A stretch of DNA of 64,000 bases from contig NC_080672.1 in assembly GCF_030247195.1 (NCBI RefSeq), forward strand, positions 396,445,037 to 396,509,036, given 5' to 3'. Below are positions 12,001 to 24,000 of this stretch, one piece after another (position 1 is the first letter of the stretch; every line of letters begins with the position of its first letter). A program made the position numbers and the translations under genes. The notes beneath the pieces were generated by a model that did no database searches, was not told where the DNA came from, and saw only the letters and a list, made by a program, of their open reading frames with translations. The DNA is from Topomyia yanbarensis. Taxonomy: Eukaryota > Arthropoda > Insecta > Diptera > Culicidae.

Positions 12001-15000
12001 ATCGCATTCGCAAATTGCATTTGTTCCTAAGGGAAATTAGCACAGGCGAGTTGAGTCAAACGTCACACTGTTTAAAGCGCCCGACCATGTTCGTCCGCAT
12101 TTTTTGACCGGGATAGTGTAAACAATACACTCTAAAATACTTCCACTCAAATTTTCAAGAGAAAATACCCAATCGGTCATTTTCTACAGCGTGTTTTCCG
12201 TGATGCAATTTGATGTGGGACACCCTTTAATAGCGTTTTTATCGAAACCGTGTTTTTTTGAAATTGGCAAAAATGATAACTCAAAAAGTAATCAACGAAT
12301 TGACTTGATTTTTTCATAAGAATGTACAATATGTGTAGCCTGTCGATGAATCACAGAAAACTATATAAAAAATGTCCTCCATGTTATTTTGAAGAAAATT
12401 AAGCGAATTTTATAGTAAAATATGAGATTTTTCGGTTTTCATGAAGCCATTTTCCGAAACTCGAACTTTTTCTATTTTTTGTGGTTCATCGACTAACTAC
12501 AAGTCCACACTTTGCAAACCTCATTGAATTTCCCGTATCAGACAATTTTATCGAGAGTTGTCGTGTTCGCCGTGGTGCTCCTCGACGTGGAAATGGTTGG
12601 ACGTCTAGTCTTGGAATACTCGTATGTTTGGCTCTGCATGACTCAAAATATTTTTTTCGTGCACAATGAATGTATAAATAAATCGAAACATTACAAAAAA
12701 GATCCATTGTTACCTTGCCTTCAAAATCGTAAACCTTCGGTTTGAGCACTTTACACCAGAATCCCCTCTTAAAATTACTTGTTAAAATTTGCCCGGAATT
12801 TTCGTTCTCAGTGGAAGTATTAGTACTCCCGAGGGACTCCCTGAGAAACCGGTCGACCGCAAAATATGACCATTGTTGATTCGAACGAACCTTTGCAGTT
12901 GTGATTGGTTTATGAATCTTCATGATTTTTACTGCCAATAGCAGTATTTTGATACAAGAGCAATTTTTTCAAAAGGGCGTAGACGTTTCTACGTGCATTA
13001 ATTTCAATTTCTTTTTTATTCGGTTACTCTATTTTATACAATCAAACTATCTGAGAACGAGTTACAGCGAAAACGAAAAAATACACACTGAACAAATGTT
13101 GTCATTTTTCAAAAAAAAAACAAAAATTTATGTTGAAAATTTAAATTGCAAAAATACCAGTTTTTTCAATGTTTCTATATTTTGTTATCAAAATTCAAAA
13201 AAGAAAAGAAACATTTTGAATGTGATTGTATGATGGAGAACTTATCAGTAAAAAAGTTTTTCTAACAATAACTTTATACTTGTTTTCAAATTGACATACT
13301 AAACTGTAATTTTATTTCAGAATATAATTATAAGTATCATTCTAAATCAAAATGCATTTAACAAATATCTTCCAAAATTCGATAATTTTCGAGGTATTTG
13401 GAAGTTTACTCCAACAAAAACAATTAATTCGTGTAATTATGCCCTTTTTAAAAATTATTCGCGTTGCCCCATTATAAAATATCAACAATCTAATGTTTAT
13501 CGTTTCAAATCCGTAAAATAAACTTTTTCAGTGGTTTTGGATCATGGAGAAGCTTTCAATAAAAAAGTATTCCTATCAACAACTTTTGACACAAAGGCCC
13601 ATAAAATTTCCTATAAATTTCCCTTTGACATCAAGGCGATATTGTGAATCATATGAAAGCTACACGAAAACAACCACAATACTATTTAACCATAGGGTCT
13701 GATGATTCAAATATAGAGTTGAATAATATTCTGGTTGTTTAATGTAGCTTTCAAATTGTCCACCTTATCGCCTTGATGTGAAAGGAAAATTTACAGGAAA
13801 TTTTATGGGCCTTTTGAAAAACCTATTATTGTTGATGGAGACATGCAAATAACGTACGAAAAGGCCGTAATGAAACAAAATAATTATGTTTTTAAAACCA
13901 AATTTCAAATATCTCGACAACTACTACATTTCAGATTTTTTTTGTTATGATCATTTTAATCTAAAATGGCGTTTAGAATCATATTTAAAAGAAAATTGTA
14001 TTTTGACTGCAAGCAGTGTAAATTATAAAACTATGTTAAGGACATGCTGAATAGAGTCACAAGGTGGCAGCTCAAATGGAAGCCGTCGTTTCTGCTTCTT
14101 CTTTTTATTCCATCGTCAAAATCAAAACATTGCATTGGCGCGCAAGACAAAATCGTGTATAACTTAAACGTCTTATCTCAGATTGCTTAGAAATTGTATC
14201 ACTGTGTGTAAGCATTTTAGCACATGCAGACGAACTGATTCTCTTCACGGAATTTTGAATTGTTTAGGAAATTTGTACTTTTTTATTTTTCAAAACAAAT
14301 GAAACACGTGGTACAAAAATCAGTCAGCTGATTGCTGAACGGTACGCTTGTGTGCGTGCCACCTCCTATCGGTATAGTACCTTTTGGCCGCACACAAATG
14401 CTAAACGTAAGCCGAACATACCCGAGCATAACCGAACATTTGTTGTGATTTTGGCATCGCTTCACCTTAAAAGTTGTGTTTAGGAAAGCTTTTTTTAAGG
14501 CTTCTCCATAATCTAAATACACTAAAAAGTTTGTTTTATGTCTTTAAAACAATAAACATTAGATTGTTGACATGTTTTGATGGGGTAATGCGAATAACTT
14601 TTAAAAAGAGCATAATTACACGAATCAATTACTTTTGTTGGAGTAAAATTCCAAATATCTCGACAACTATCGCATTTTAGAAGATTTTTGTTTAATGCAT
14701 GTTGATTTTAAATTATGCTTAGAATTATATTCTGTGAGAAGTGAAGTCTCCTCGAGGCCGGGAGGAGTTCCGTAATATCACAAAGTTATCGGTGCCCAAG
14801 TTGAATCTCTGGTTGAAATGCATCGTGAGATCTGTGAGTTTTATCTTAAATTTCTAAGATCAAAAGCTGGGGTGACATTCCGCATCTCGAAACGAAAGAT
14901 TTTATTGTATACAAGCTTGTATGAGTCAATTCGACATGATTGCATAATGAGACCCCACGATTTTGAAAGAACACACCATTTTGTACCATCCGGTGTGATT

Positions 15001-18000
15001 GCCATTCAAAATCTTTGCTCACCGGGGCAAATAATCTTTGAAACAACCAACCACGTGCTTCAGCACATCCATACACGACAAACTCGAACCGGTGACTACA
15101 CCGTCGATCTCAACATTGTGAGCGGGTTTGTAGATGCAGTAGTCCTTTATAAACGGGCTTGTGCTCAGTAACGAAATTTGCTTACTTTAGGTAGAATATC
15201 CCAATTCTGAGTTTATCTGAGCGAACTTACGCGACATCTGTCACGGCTGAATATTTCTGCTTCAATTTTTTATGAAATCTTTAGATCTTTACTTAAACGA
15301 GTATTTTTGATCCGAAAGAATATTAAATATGGTCCGAGTCCAATGTGTATGATTTTAAACGGGAAATCTTGTTCGCCATCCATTTTTCCATCAGCTGGAT
15401 TTCTTGAGGAGAGATTAATTATGTGCTGGTCTGGACACCAGTGTAAAGCGGAAATTTAAAGAATACGAAGAGACAGAAATCACACAGAAAGACAGAAAAA
15501 TTGTCTTCTCCTCAATATAGTGGTCTTGATATACAGGTATAGTACAACGAAAAAATCGCTATGCAAAACTTGAACTCAAGCGGAAAATATGTCCTATAAG
15601 AACATGAAACGTCAAGATCTGGTGTAATCTTGAAAAAAGCCTTTCTGGAACATGGAAAGTTGATATTAGACTTGAGTTTAGAAATGCAGCTTTTTAATTT
15701 TTATGTGTCTAGAAATGCATGAAATGTCGAGATCTGATGTCAATTCGGAAAAAAATATATTTATAATTTTTGGGAAATCTCAGCTTAAATATTAAAAGTA
15801 CTTAAGAGGCAACCTTTCAAAACAAAATTCATGAGATGATACAAGATTCAACGATTCATACATTTGTAGGACATTTTGCATCAAAAAGAAATTAAAAGTG
15901 GCCTTTGCAAGCCCAAGTCTCCCAATATTCTAAAAAACTACAAGGGGCAGCCCTATGGGGTTGCACGAACTGTAGACGTAGGACTATACTACTTAATGTA
16001 AAATATTTATTTTCTTAGTACTTAGTGTGTGGGAAAAAAACATCCGGACCGGTGAAGAAAAATCAAATTTTAGACAATATAATCATATCTCATGTGTAGA
16101 ACAAGCTTTCAAACAGATCCTAAAAGTTCAAACACCCATGGATAACCCCAAGTTTGTAGATGTGTTTCGATGTCACAGGATTGTAAAATGGTTAATATTA
16201 CGTCATGAAAATTCAATTCTTCCGTGACAATTTTTTTTGCCTGCAAAATGACCTGTGTGTATGCAAAGCTCATGATTTGTTGGGATATTAGCATTGATCG
16301 GAAAATGCTTTCCAACGCTGCGCATTGCATACATACAGGACATTTTGCAGGTCACCAAAAGCTGTTCATTTTAACACCGCCAGATGTTCATTTTACCCAC
16401 TCGCTATAAACATGTCTCATTTTTGGACATGTTTAGAAATCAAGAATTATGTTTGAAAAAATGTGTTTATGACGAAGTATTTTACCAGATGTATGTATGT
16501 ATGTATGTAAGTAGCCACCATCTTAGCTTGAGTCTTGCTCTGCATGCGGCTCCACTTAACAGTACGCTCAAATTTCGTTACCATTCGGCGTTCAGCATAC
16601 CGCTGTATAAAGGGCCAAAAGGGGGGTGGCGGACCCGTAGGCAAATACACCTACTCAGTATCCGCGGGCATCAAAGAATCTCCTTCCAACAGTAAGATCC
16701 AGCAGATTGAATAACGAATTTTGCAATACTTGTCAAGCTTTCCACGAGATGGTTTGTTGTAGAAGAGCGCGTCAAATTGTTTACAACTGTTGGAGAGAAA
16801 TGTATCTGTCGCGAACGACGGATACTTTTCCTCCTTGACTCTGATTGGCTTCCACTTCATTGTCCAGTTGTAACTTCAATGATGCCCTGATGCACCCTCC
16901 TCACCCCCTTCTTCATATGCATATAATGTCAATATATATAAATCAATCAATATATAATGTAATATAATATAATGCAATATAATATAATATAGCTTAATGC
17001 AATATAATTCAATGTAATAATATTCAATGTAATAATATAATTCAATGTAATAAAATATAGATGTAATATAATATAATCTGTGTATATATAAAAGTCAATG
17101 TTTGTATATATGTGATCCATGGTGATGTGATGTGATTTATGTTACTACCACCTATTGTAGCAGGACCACCGCCCATAGCACTGAGCAGTCCTAGCACAAC
17201 AATTTGATCAAGCATGACTGGCTACTCCACTCTTCCTGTCCAAATCGCTTCAACCAACTCCCAATTTCCATACATTTTATATATCTAGCATGTGGTTACA
17301 TAACGAAAAGTTATGATTGCATATATGAATAATAATACAACGTTATCAATAAGATCTGTATATGTAGATATTGTAAATTACGGTACCGCTTTAGCTGAAA
17401 AAATTATAAAAACAACATACAATGTAGTGTATATTAAATAAATGGTAATAATGAATGCTTTGAGGTGATGTATTCCGCCCTGAAAAACGAAAAATGTTTA
17501 ACCTAATCCAAATAGTATATACGTAACAAATATAATCAAATGGAGTATGTAATGAATATAATATGTACACCTAAAATATAATGATTTTGGTACGAAAATT
17601 AAGTGCATTTACATACAGAATGAGATTAGTGGATATAACACATATCCACATACAATAAAATAATAAAAATTATAAATATGAAAATTATGGCATATAAATA
17701 TAAGAAATTTAAAAAAATGTGGCAAATTGTTATGACACCGAACGCTTAATAGTTCTTCTAACCTAGTAATTACATAATATATGAGACAGTTAGGTATAAT
17801 GCGGCAGTCATATAACGAAATCAATATTTACAATAATTGTCATTCATCTGAGTACTATAACGAATATGAAATATACAATGGATACAATGCATGTAATAAA
17901 TTTAACGAGCGTGATTAATATATACTGAATGCCATTGAAATTTGATCTCCATTGCATGTCTACGGATACGTCCTTAGAATGAGTTAAACTAATGCGGCAA

Positions 18001-21000
18001 TTATACGTGGAACTTTCTGTGTATATTTAATTTATAGTGCTGTGGTTGCAGTTTGTGTTTCGGAGGTAATCCCACATTTTATAAATATTAACAAATCTGT
18101 TAGGTATACCCACTAGCTAAATGACCAAAAATAAATTAAAAAAAATATCTCCATTCAATGCCAACTTGGTTATTTCTTCAGCGATTGGTGATCCTTACGG
18201 TAGTTCCCGATTGATTCCTGAAACTATTAGGTTATCGTACCCCTACCTACCCAGTAGTAATTTGCATATAAAAATATGTAATATAATAAGTATAGTGAAT
18301 GTAACGAAATCAATATATACAGTCTATATAATCAATAACATGTGTTGAATATAAAGGCATTAGTGAGAATAAGGCATAGAGCTAAATTAATAAATAAATA
18401 TAATGAATATAATATGAAAAATCATAAGGTACAAAAATGCAAAATGTTTGTTACAATTGTTAAATAAAGGTAATCAAATAAATGTAATAAATATGAGGTA
18501 CATAGGGCATATAGCTATATTAGGTGTATAATAAAATATCATAAATAACATAATGCGCATCATTCTAATCAAATGTATGTTGCTAATTGATTGTAAATAA
18601 TTCGCATACTAAATTACAATCGAATAAAAAATAATATTCTACATGGGATATTATATATTGAATGTAATAATCAGAATGACTGCAGTACATGTAAAGCATA
18701 TAATGTTATAAATAATTTGCAAAATGTATGTAATACAATAACATTATTTAAATCACCTTAATAGTGTAGGCAATACAGATTTCCTGCTCGATCGGCGCTG
18801 CGAACCGAATGATAAATTAGTAATTGTAAATTGATAGAACGTGTAAATAAAATACCCAAACCTGCAAAACAAATTTGAATTCAAATAAGTAGGTATATAT
18901 TGAACGAACTTGACATCGTTGCATACTATTTACATAGTCTCCTATGCCTTCAATTATGTGCAGCAATCTTGTTATACCTCAGTTATCAGTAGTTGTTTCG
19001 GTAGATGAAGAAAACAACGTCCAAGAATTATAGTTAAAATGGGGCAATAAGAATTTAAATAATAAACAATTAAAACTTCAGTTGATAGTGCCATACAGTA
19101 GTTATATTGCAGCCCGTTGGATTAATCATGCGCTCCGTTGAGCGCTAGTAAAGTATCCGTGGACATTGGATTCCCCTAAAACTAATAAATAAAAACGGTA
19201 GCAAACAGCACCTCTTCTCTCACGATCACACACAGCTGATTCCCAAAAGTCTCACAACTTCCCCCAACACACTTCTACATCGTTTTTATCTTTGGTATCG
19301 AAAAACTAGTTCAGTTTTTATCGGTTTTTACTGTGCTGCATCAGTCAATATCCGCATACCGCTGTATGGGCCGATGAGCTTTTGCTGTCCAACTTGACAC
19401 TAATCCCACTAGATCGCCACATGTGCGCCTGTACCACTAAATAGCTATAACACCACACATTCAATCAACACTCACACACTCCGCATCTTACATATCCAGT
19501 CATCATAACACTCGCTCTGTCGCTGAATACGTTACCTGACGGGACACTTTATATAAGTGCGAACGAAAACACGCACACAGTCATGAAACGAACTCACCCG
19601 AAAATGAAACCAGTACAGTACTCAATTACTGATAGGCCTGCCGTATACTTTCTGCTTCCGCGAGTAGCTCTAATGCAACGCACAACTTTTGCTTAAGTTG
19701 TTTTGCATTCAGTCATCGTATGACCGAAAACAGTCGATGCACACACTTTGCCTAAACTCCTCGCGTTCTTTCACAAGACCACTTTATTCGAATTCAAATC
19801 ACTATAAAAACTTCGGTGGCAGTTAATGTATGTAGCACTATGCCATCCGATTCGACCGAACAAGAAAAACCGCACGCGCAGAGTAGAGATGGTCGGGTTC
19901 GGGTTTTTAGACCCGAAACCCGGACCCGACTCGAACCCGACGGGTTTCGGGTCGGGTTCGGGTTCAATAAATTTAAGCTTACCGGGTTCGGGTCGGGTTC
20001 CGGGTTTTGAAATTTGAAATTCTCGGGCTCGGGTCGGGTCCGGGTTTTTAAAATTTTTAACTTTCGGGCTCGGGTCGGGTTCGGGTTTTTCAAATTAGAA
20101 ATTGTCGGGGTCGGGTCGGGTTCGGGTTTTGAACAAAACAACCCAACCATTGCTTACGCTGTCTATACACAAAACCCAGCCTTTTTTTATACTTCGTGAT
20201 ACGAATGGAAGACACATATAACTGTACCAAATGGTAGCACCTTTAAATCGCTAGAATTCGTCGTATTTTCTGGTGCTCAAATATAGTATTTTTTCATTCT
20301 TGTATAAAATTCTGTCTCCTCAGATTCGCAAACTGACTGAATTATTTTATGTTTTAAAAGAACATTCATGAGAGAGCATTCAACAATACGTGTCTCACAT
20401 CTAAAATCTCTTTGCGATTTATTTTTAATGATAATTAGTAATAAATCAAATCAACAGGAATTTATCGGAAAATATTGGTTCAACTTTCTGTTTTAAAATA
20501 TTAATTTCGACGGGTATTTTAAAACCGATACGTAGGCCGCGGTCAGAGTAAACGCGTAAAACTCAGCTAAAGCGTACAGCAAATAGTGTCCAAAGCAAAG
20601 CGAGTAGAAATCTACGGAAAGTAGAAACAATAAAAACAAATTTATTGATCCGAAATCAAACAGTGGGTGTTGCGAGTGCAGTTAATGGTAGTACTTTTTG
20701 CTACATATTGAATAATAATTGTCCATTAACCCTACAACGGTTTGGTGACTTTTTCTCTAAGTAAACGGTTTTTTAGGATACATTCGTAGCCAAAAACTAA
20801 AATCGCTCTAATATGCCTAATTTTTATTAAATTTTTAATTAAATTGGATAGTTTTATTCTAAAACATACAATTTTTCACAAGTTTTTGGTTTACTGTGTA
20901 TCGATGTTTTGCTTTTAAAAAAAGATAAAATAATGCAAACATGACAAAACATTAACGTAAATGGTTTTGTGGGGTACATTTGTACCCCAAACAAACTTTA

Positions 21001-24000
21001 AGCGGGCACTGTTAAGTTGGTCAAATGCAACAAATAGGTTTTACCTGCTTTAATAGAAGTTTAATAATAATCAAATTGATTTATGATAATATGAATGCTT
21101 GCAGTTAAAATAAACTGTACCATTGACTAAAAAGGACGTTGTAGCCCGAGCCCCGGGACGATTTAACAATTCCCATATATTGAAATCATTGAGTTTGCGA
21201 CCGATTTATTCTACATTTCGTTTAATATATCGACAATTTGTAAGTTTCTCATAACATTACATATTCGACGTTCAATAATAGCAAATAAAAATGTGGATTT
21301 TACTCGCCAGTAATTCGTTTCGCCATAGGAAGATATAACTCAACGCGTATGGTGCTACTTCAGATTCGAATGATTCTACTATTCTAGGATGAGCCTAGGG
21401 TGTCTAAAATTAAAAAGCTTCGAGATCTCTGGCAGATTCTCCATATTAGCAAGTTTGTTTCGGATCGGGTTTCTCAAATTAAAAAAATTCGGGTTGGGGT
21501 CGGGTTCGGGTTTTCAAATTTTAAAATTCTTGGGGTCGGGTCGGGTTCGGGTTTTACAAAATTTTCATTCTCGGGTACGGGTCGGGTCCGGGTTTTCTTA
21601 TTTTAAAATTTTCGGGCTCGGGTCGGGTTCGGGTTTTTCAATTTTCAAGCTATCGGGTTCGGGTCGGGTTCGGGTTCGAAAAAAATGAAACCCGACCATC
21701 TCTAGCGCAGAGCTAGTCGAAAAAGCACCCGTCGTCTTCGGCTTACCAAACCGAACTCATGACGAAGTATTTTACCAGATATGTACAAAACATGTCTAAC
21801 AAGAAACATAAGGTGATTGTAATATCTCATTCACTTATTAGTTAGAAAATAATGACTTTGCTTAACGTGTTCATTTTACCGCCAGTTCCCCTACCTACCA
21901 ACACATTGACGCCAAACATTGAACCCAAGCGTACATTGCAAAATGAGTCAACGCTGATGATGATGGGTAGAACGAAAGAGACAACTAGTACCACCACTAT
22001 TAGCGCATTTCACCAAAATTCTACGCGTCCTTTCCCGATTGAAAGGAACGGCCACGCTTAGCCCATCTGTCATAATATCGTGATTTTGCATAGCAAAGGG
22101 CTGAATGATAACACATAATTTTGTTCCAAAAAACAGCCCTGCGTTATGCAACACTTTGTGCAGGTTGATTATATCAGTTGCAAGTGGGGCCAAATTCACC
22201 AAGTTCCGTAAAATTCCTTTTAAATTACAGAATTGATAAAATTGCTTAGATGAGCTAAACTAATTAATCAAATCCTGTTTTAAAAACTGTCCTTGCGTTT
22301 AAACCAAAATGGGAAGCTTATTACTACCACTACATTACTTAATTTCAAGCGCAAATAGCAAATACATGTGCTAGTTAAACCAAAAATTTACTGGCAACAT
22401 TACAGCGGCATTTAGGAAGCAGTTAGAGCGGTCGCCTGTTGGACGACACAGGGCAGCGTCCCTCCACAGCCAGTGTAACGGACTTCCAGCTCAGCTACAC
22501 TGGTTGTAAAAAACAGAGCGCAGTGATCTGCTTCGCCAGCCGTTCAACAGGGAACTGAGCGTGTCTGGCCAAGTCCGTTCTTTAAATAGTCGATGATGAC
22601 GTCACTCATAGAAGCGTTGCGCGCTAGGTATACCAATCCGTCGTACAGGGCTTGGGAAGCGCTATCTTCTGTGTGTTAATGCGCGATATTTTGACAAGGT
22701 TGTATATTATTTAATTTTTTAATGCTATGATATCAAAAATCTTTGGGTTTATCTATTGGAATCTATTCTTAGAAGTATTTCGGGGCGATTTGTGCAAAAA
22801 ATTTGAAAATTTATCGTGAGATGGCTGAATTATATGCGTTTAAAATTGGACCACTTTTCGTTACATACCATTTTTGTAGAATTTGCAGAGTGCACCCCCA
22901 TATCGAAAACAAAGACGTAGTCCTACGTCAAAATTTAGCACCAAAAATACAATTTCTATTTTCGAATATTCAAAGTGTTCTGGTGTTGTTTCACGTATGA
23001 AATTTTTGGTGCTGTGCCCTTCATTTGGCGACCTTTTAATATGGGGTAGCAGAAATAGGAGTTCAGGACAGGAGTTCAGCGGGGATAGGAATTCACAGGC
23101 TTAACGACCCCCCTGGTCACAGTGAACGTCAACGGACAGGACACGAATTGGACGGCAACTTTGGGCTGACAGGCGTGCTGTCCTACTCCCTGAGTAAGGT
23201 TGGATGACACCGGCCTGAAGTAAAGAGTGGGCTAACAGTGCGACAGCCTGCTTCCCGCTAAAATAGTTGGTGGTGCAAGATTCGGAAGGACCATGCCCCA
23301 TTTCACGCCGATCCGGCTCTCAACACTACTCCTCATGAAAGATAGTGTTAGCCCTAGCATGACCTCTCTGCTTACATAGATCACTATGGGATCACAAGAG
23401 GCGACTACGTAGAACGAGTGGACTATATCCAAGTCCCGAAGTTAAGACCCGATGAAATGAAGAACAAACAAGAAACACACACATACCGAGTAAACGCGGC
23501 GACTTCGTTCGCCAGAGGTAGTTTGGCGAGATCATCACCCGCACCAGCAGCTGAAGTTATTCAGTAAAAGCAGAAGGAGGAGGAGAAGCAGTAGCAATAG
23601 CCAGAGCAAATCGGAGTGAGCACAACCCCACAGAAGCCGAAAGTTATAGCAACGAAGTGCTTGGCGACTGAGCTCCACAAGTTCGTGCACGCGAGAAACG
23701 TTTAAGGAGATGGTTCTCAGAGTCGAAATGGTACTAGCGTTCGCTGTGAAGGAGTATAACACGGCAACGCTGAGGGCTGGTGTACCTGAACGTGTCCTGG
23801 CGCCGGGCTAAGGCTACTGCCTTCTTAGCCCCACCGAAGCAGGGGAAGGAGCAGCTGATTAGAGTGCAGAACACGCCAATTTCCGTGACTATAAAGAGGG
23901 CAAGAACTTCAGCAAGAAACGAAAGCAGATGCGCGTGGCCGCTCTCATTGCCGAAGGGAAGCGTGGCACTCCATATGGAGAAAGCTGGAGTACCGCTAAA

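Larger units (their letters stand above)
19884..21704. mobile_element. Non-autonomous hAT-type element
   Basis: The termini are TAGAGATGGTCGGGTT and its complement (AACCCGACCATCTCTA, allowing one base), flanked by an exact 8-bp duplication GCGCAGAG at 19876-19883 and 21705-21712. Eight-base duplications and TAGAGATGG-like TIRs are characteristic of the hAT superfamily. Both subterminal regions (19890-20130 and 21440-21680) hold 5-6 copies of a TCGGGTCGGGTTCGGGTTTT motif spaced about 50 bp, likely transposase-binding arrays. The 1.3-kb interior lacks a transposase ORF, so it depends on a related autonomous copy. Confidence 0.82.
16469..21780 (-). mobile_element. Retroposed AT-rich unit flanked by 22-bp target-site duplications
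   Basis: A 22-bp direct repeat (ATGACGAAGT...TTACCAGAT) occupies 16469-16490 and 21759-21780. The insertion between them, read on the minus strand, begins GAGTTCGG and ends with a CATA/TACA simple-repeat tail (about 16510-16491). Long duplication plus a simple 3' tail are hallmarks of LINE-type target-primed reverse transcription. Subtracting the nested hAT insertion leaves about 3.4 kb. The body (about 16900-18850) is roughly 75-80% A+T with motifs such as AATGAATATAATATG recurring, and has no ORF over about 80 codons. The 5' third (19200-19880) is less AT-rich. Confidence 0.65.

Noticed and set aside
12486..12938. 150-codon minus-strand frame
   Set aside because: Low-complexity and basic runs without a family pattern; flanking sequence is AT-rich repeat. 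A transposase fragment was considered but no catalytic motif was found.
16900..18850. Possible mitochondrial insertion (NUMT) because of 75-80% A+T
   Set aside because: No mitochondrial gene, tRNA or rRNA pattern could be read in any frame, and the unit has retroposition hallmarks.
20725..21010. Second piggyBac-type end (TTAACCCTACAACGG) inside the hAT element
   Set aside because: Only one end was found; the right partner is not convincing, so no element is called.
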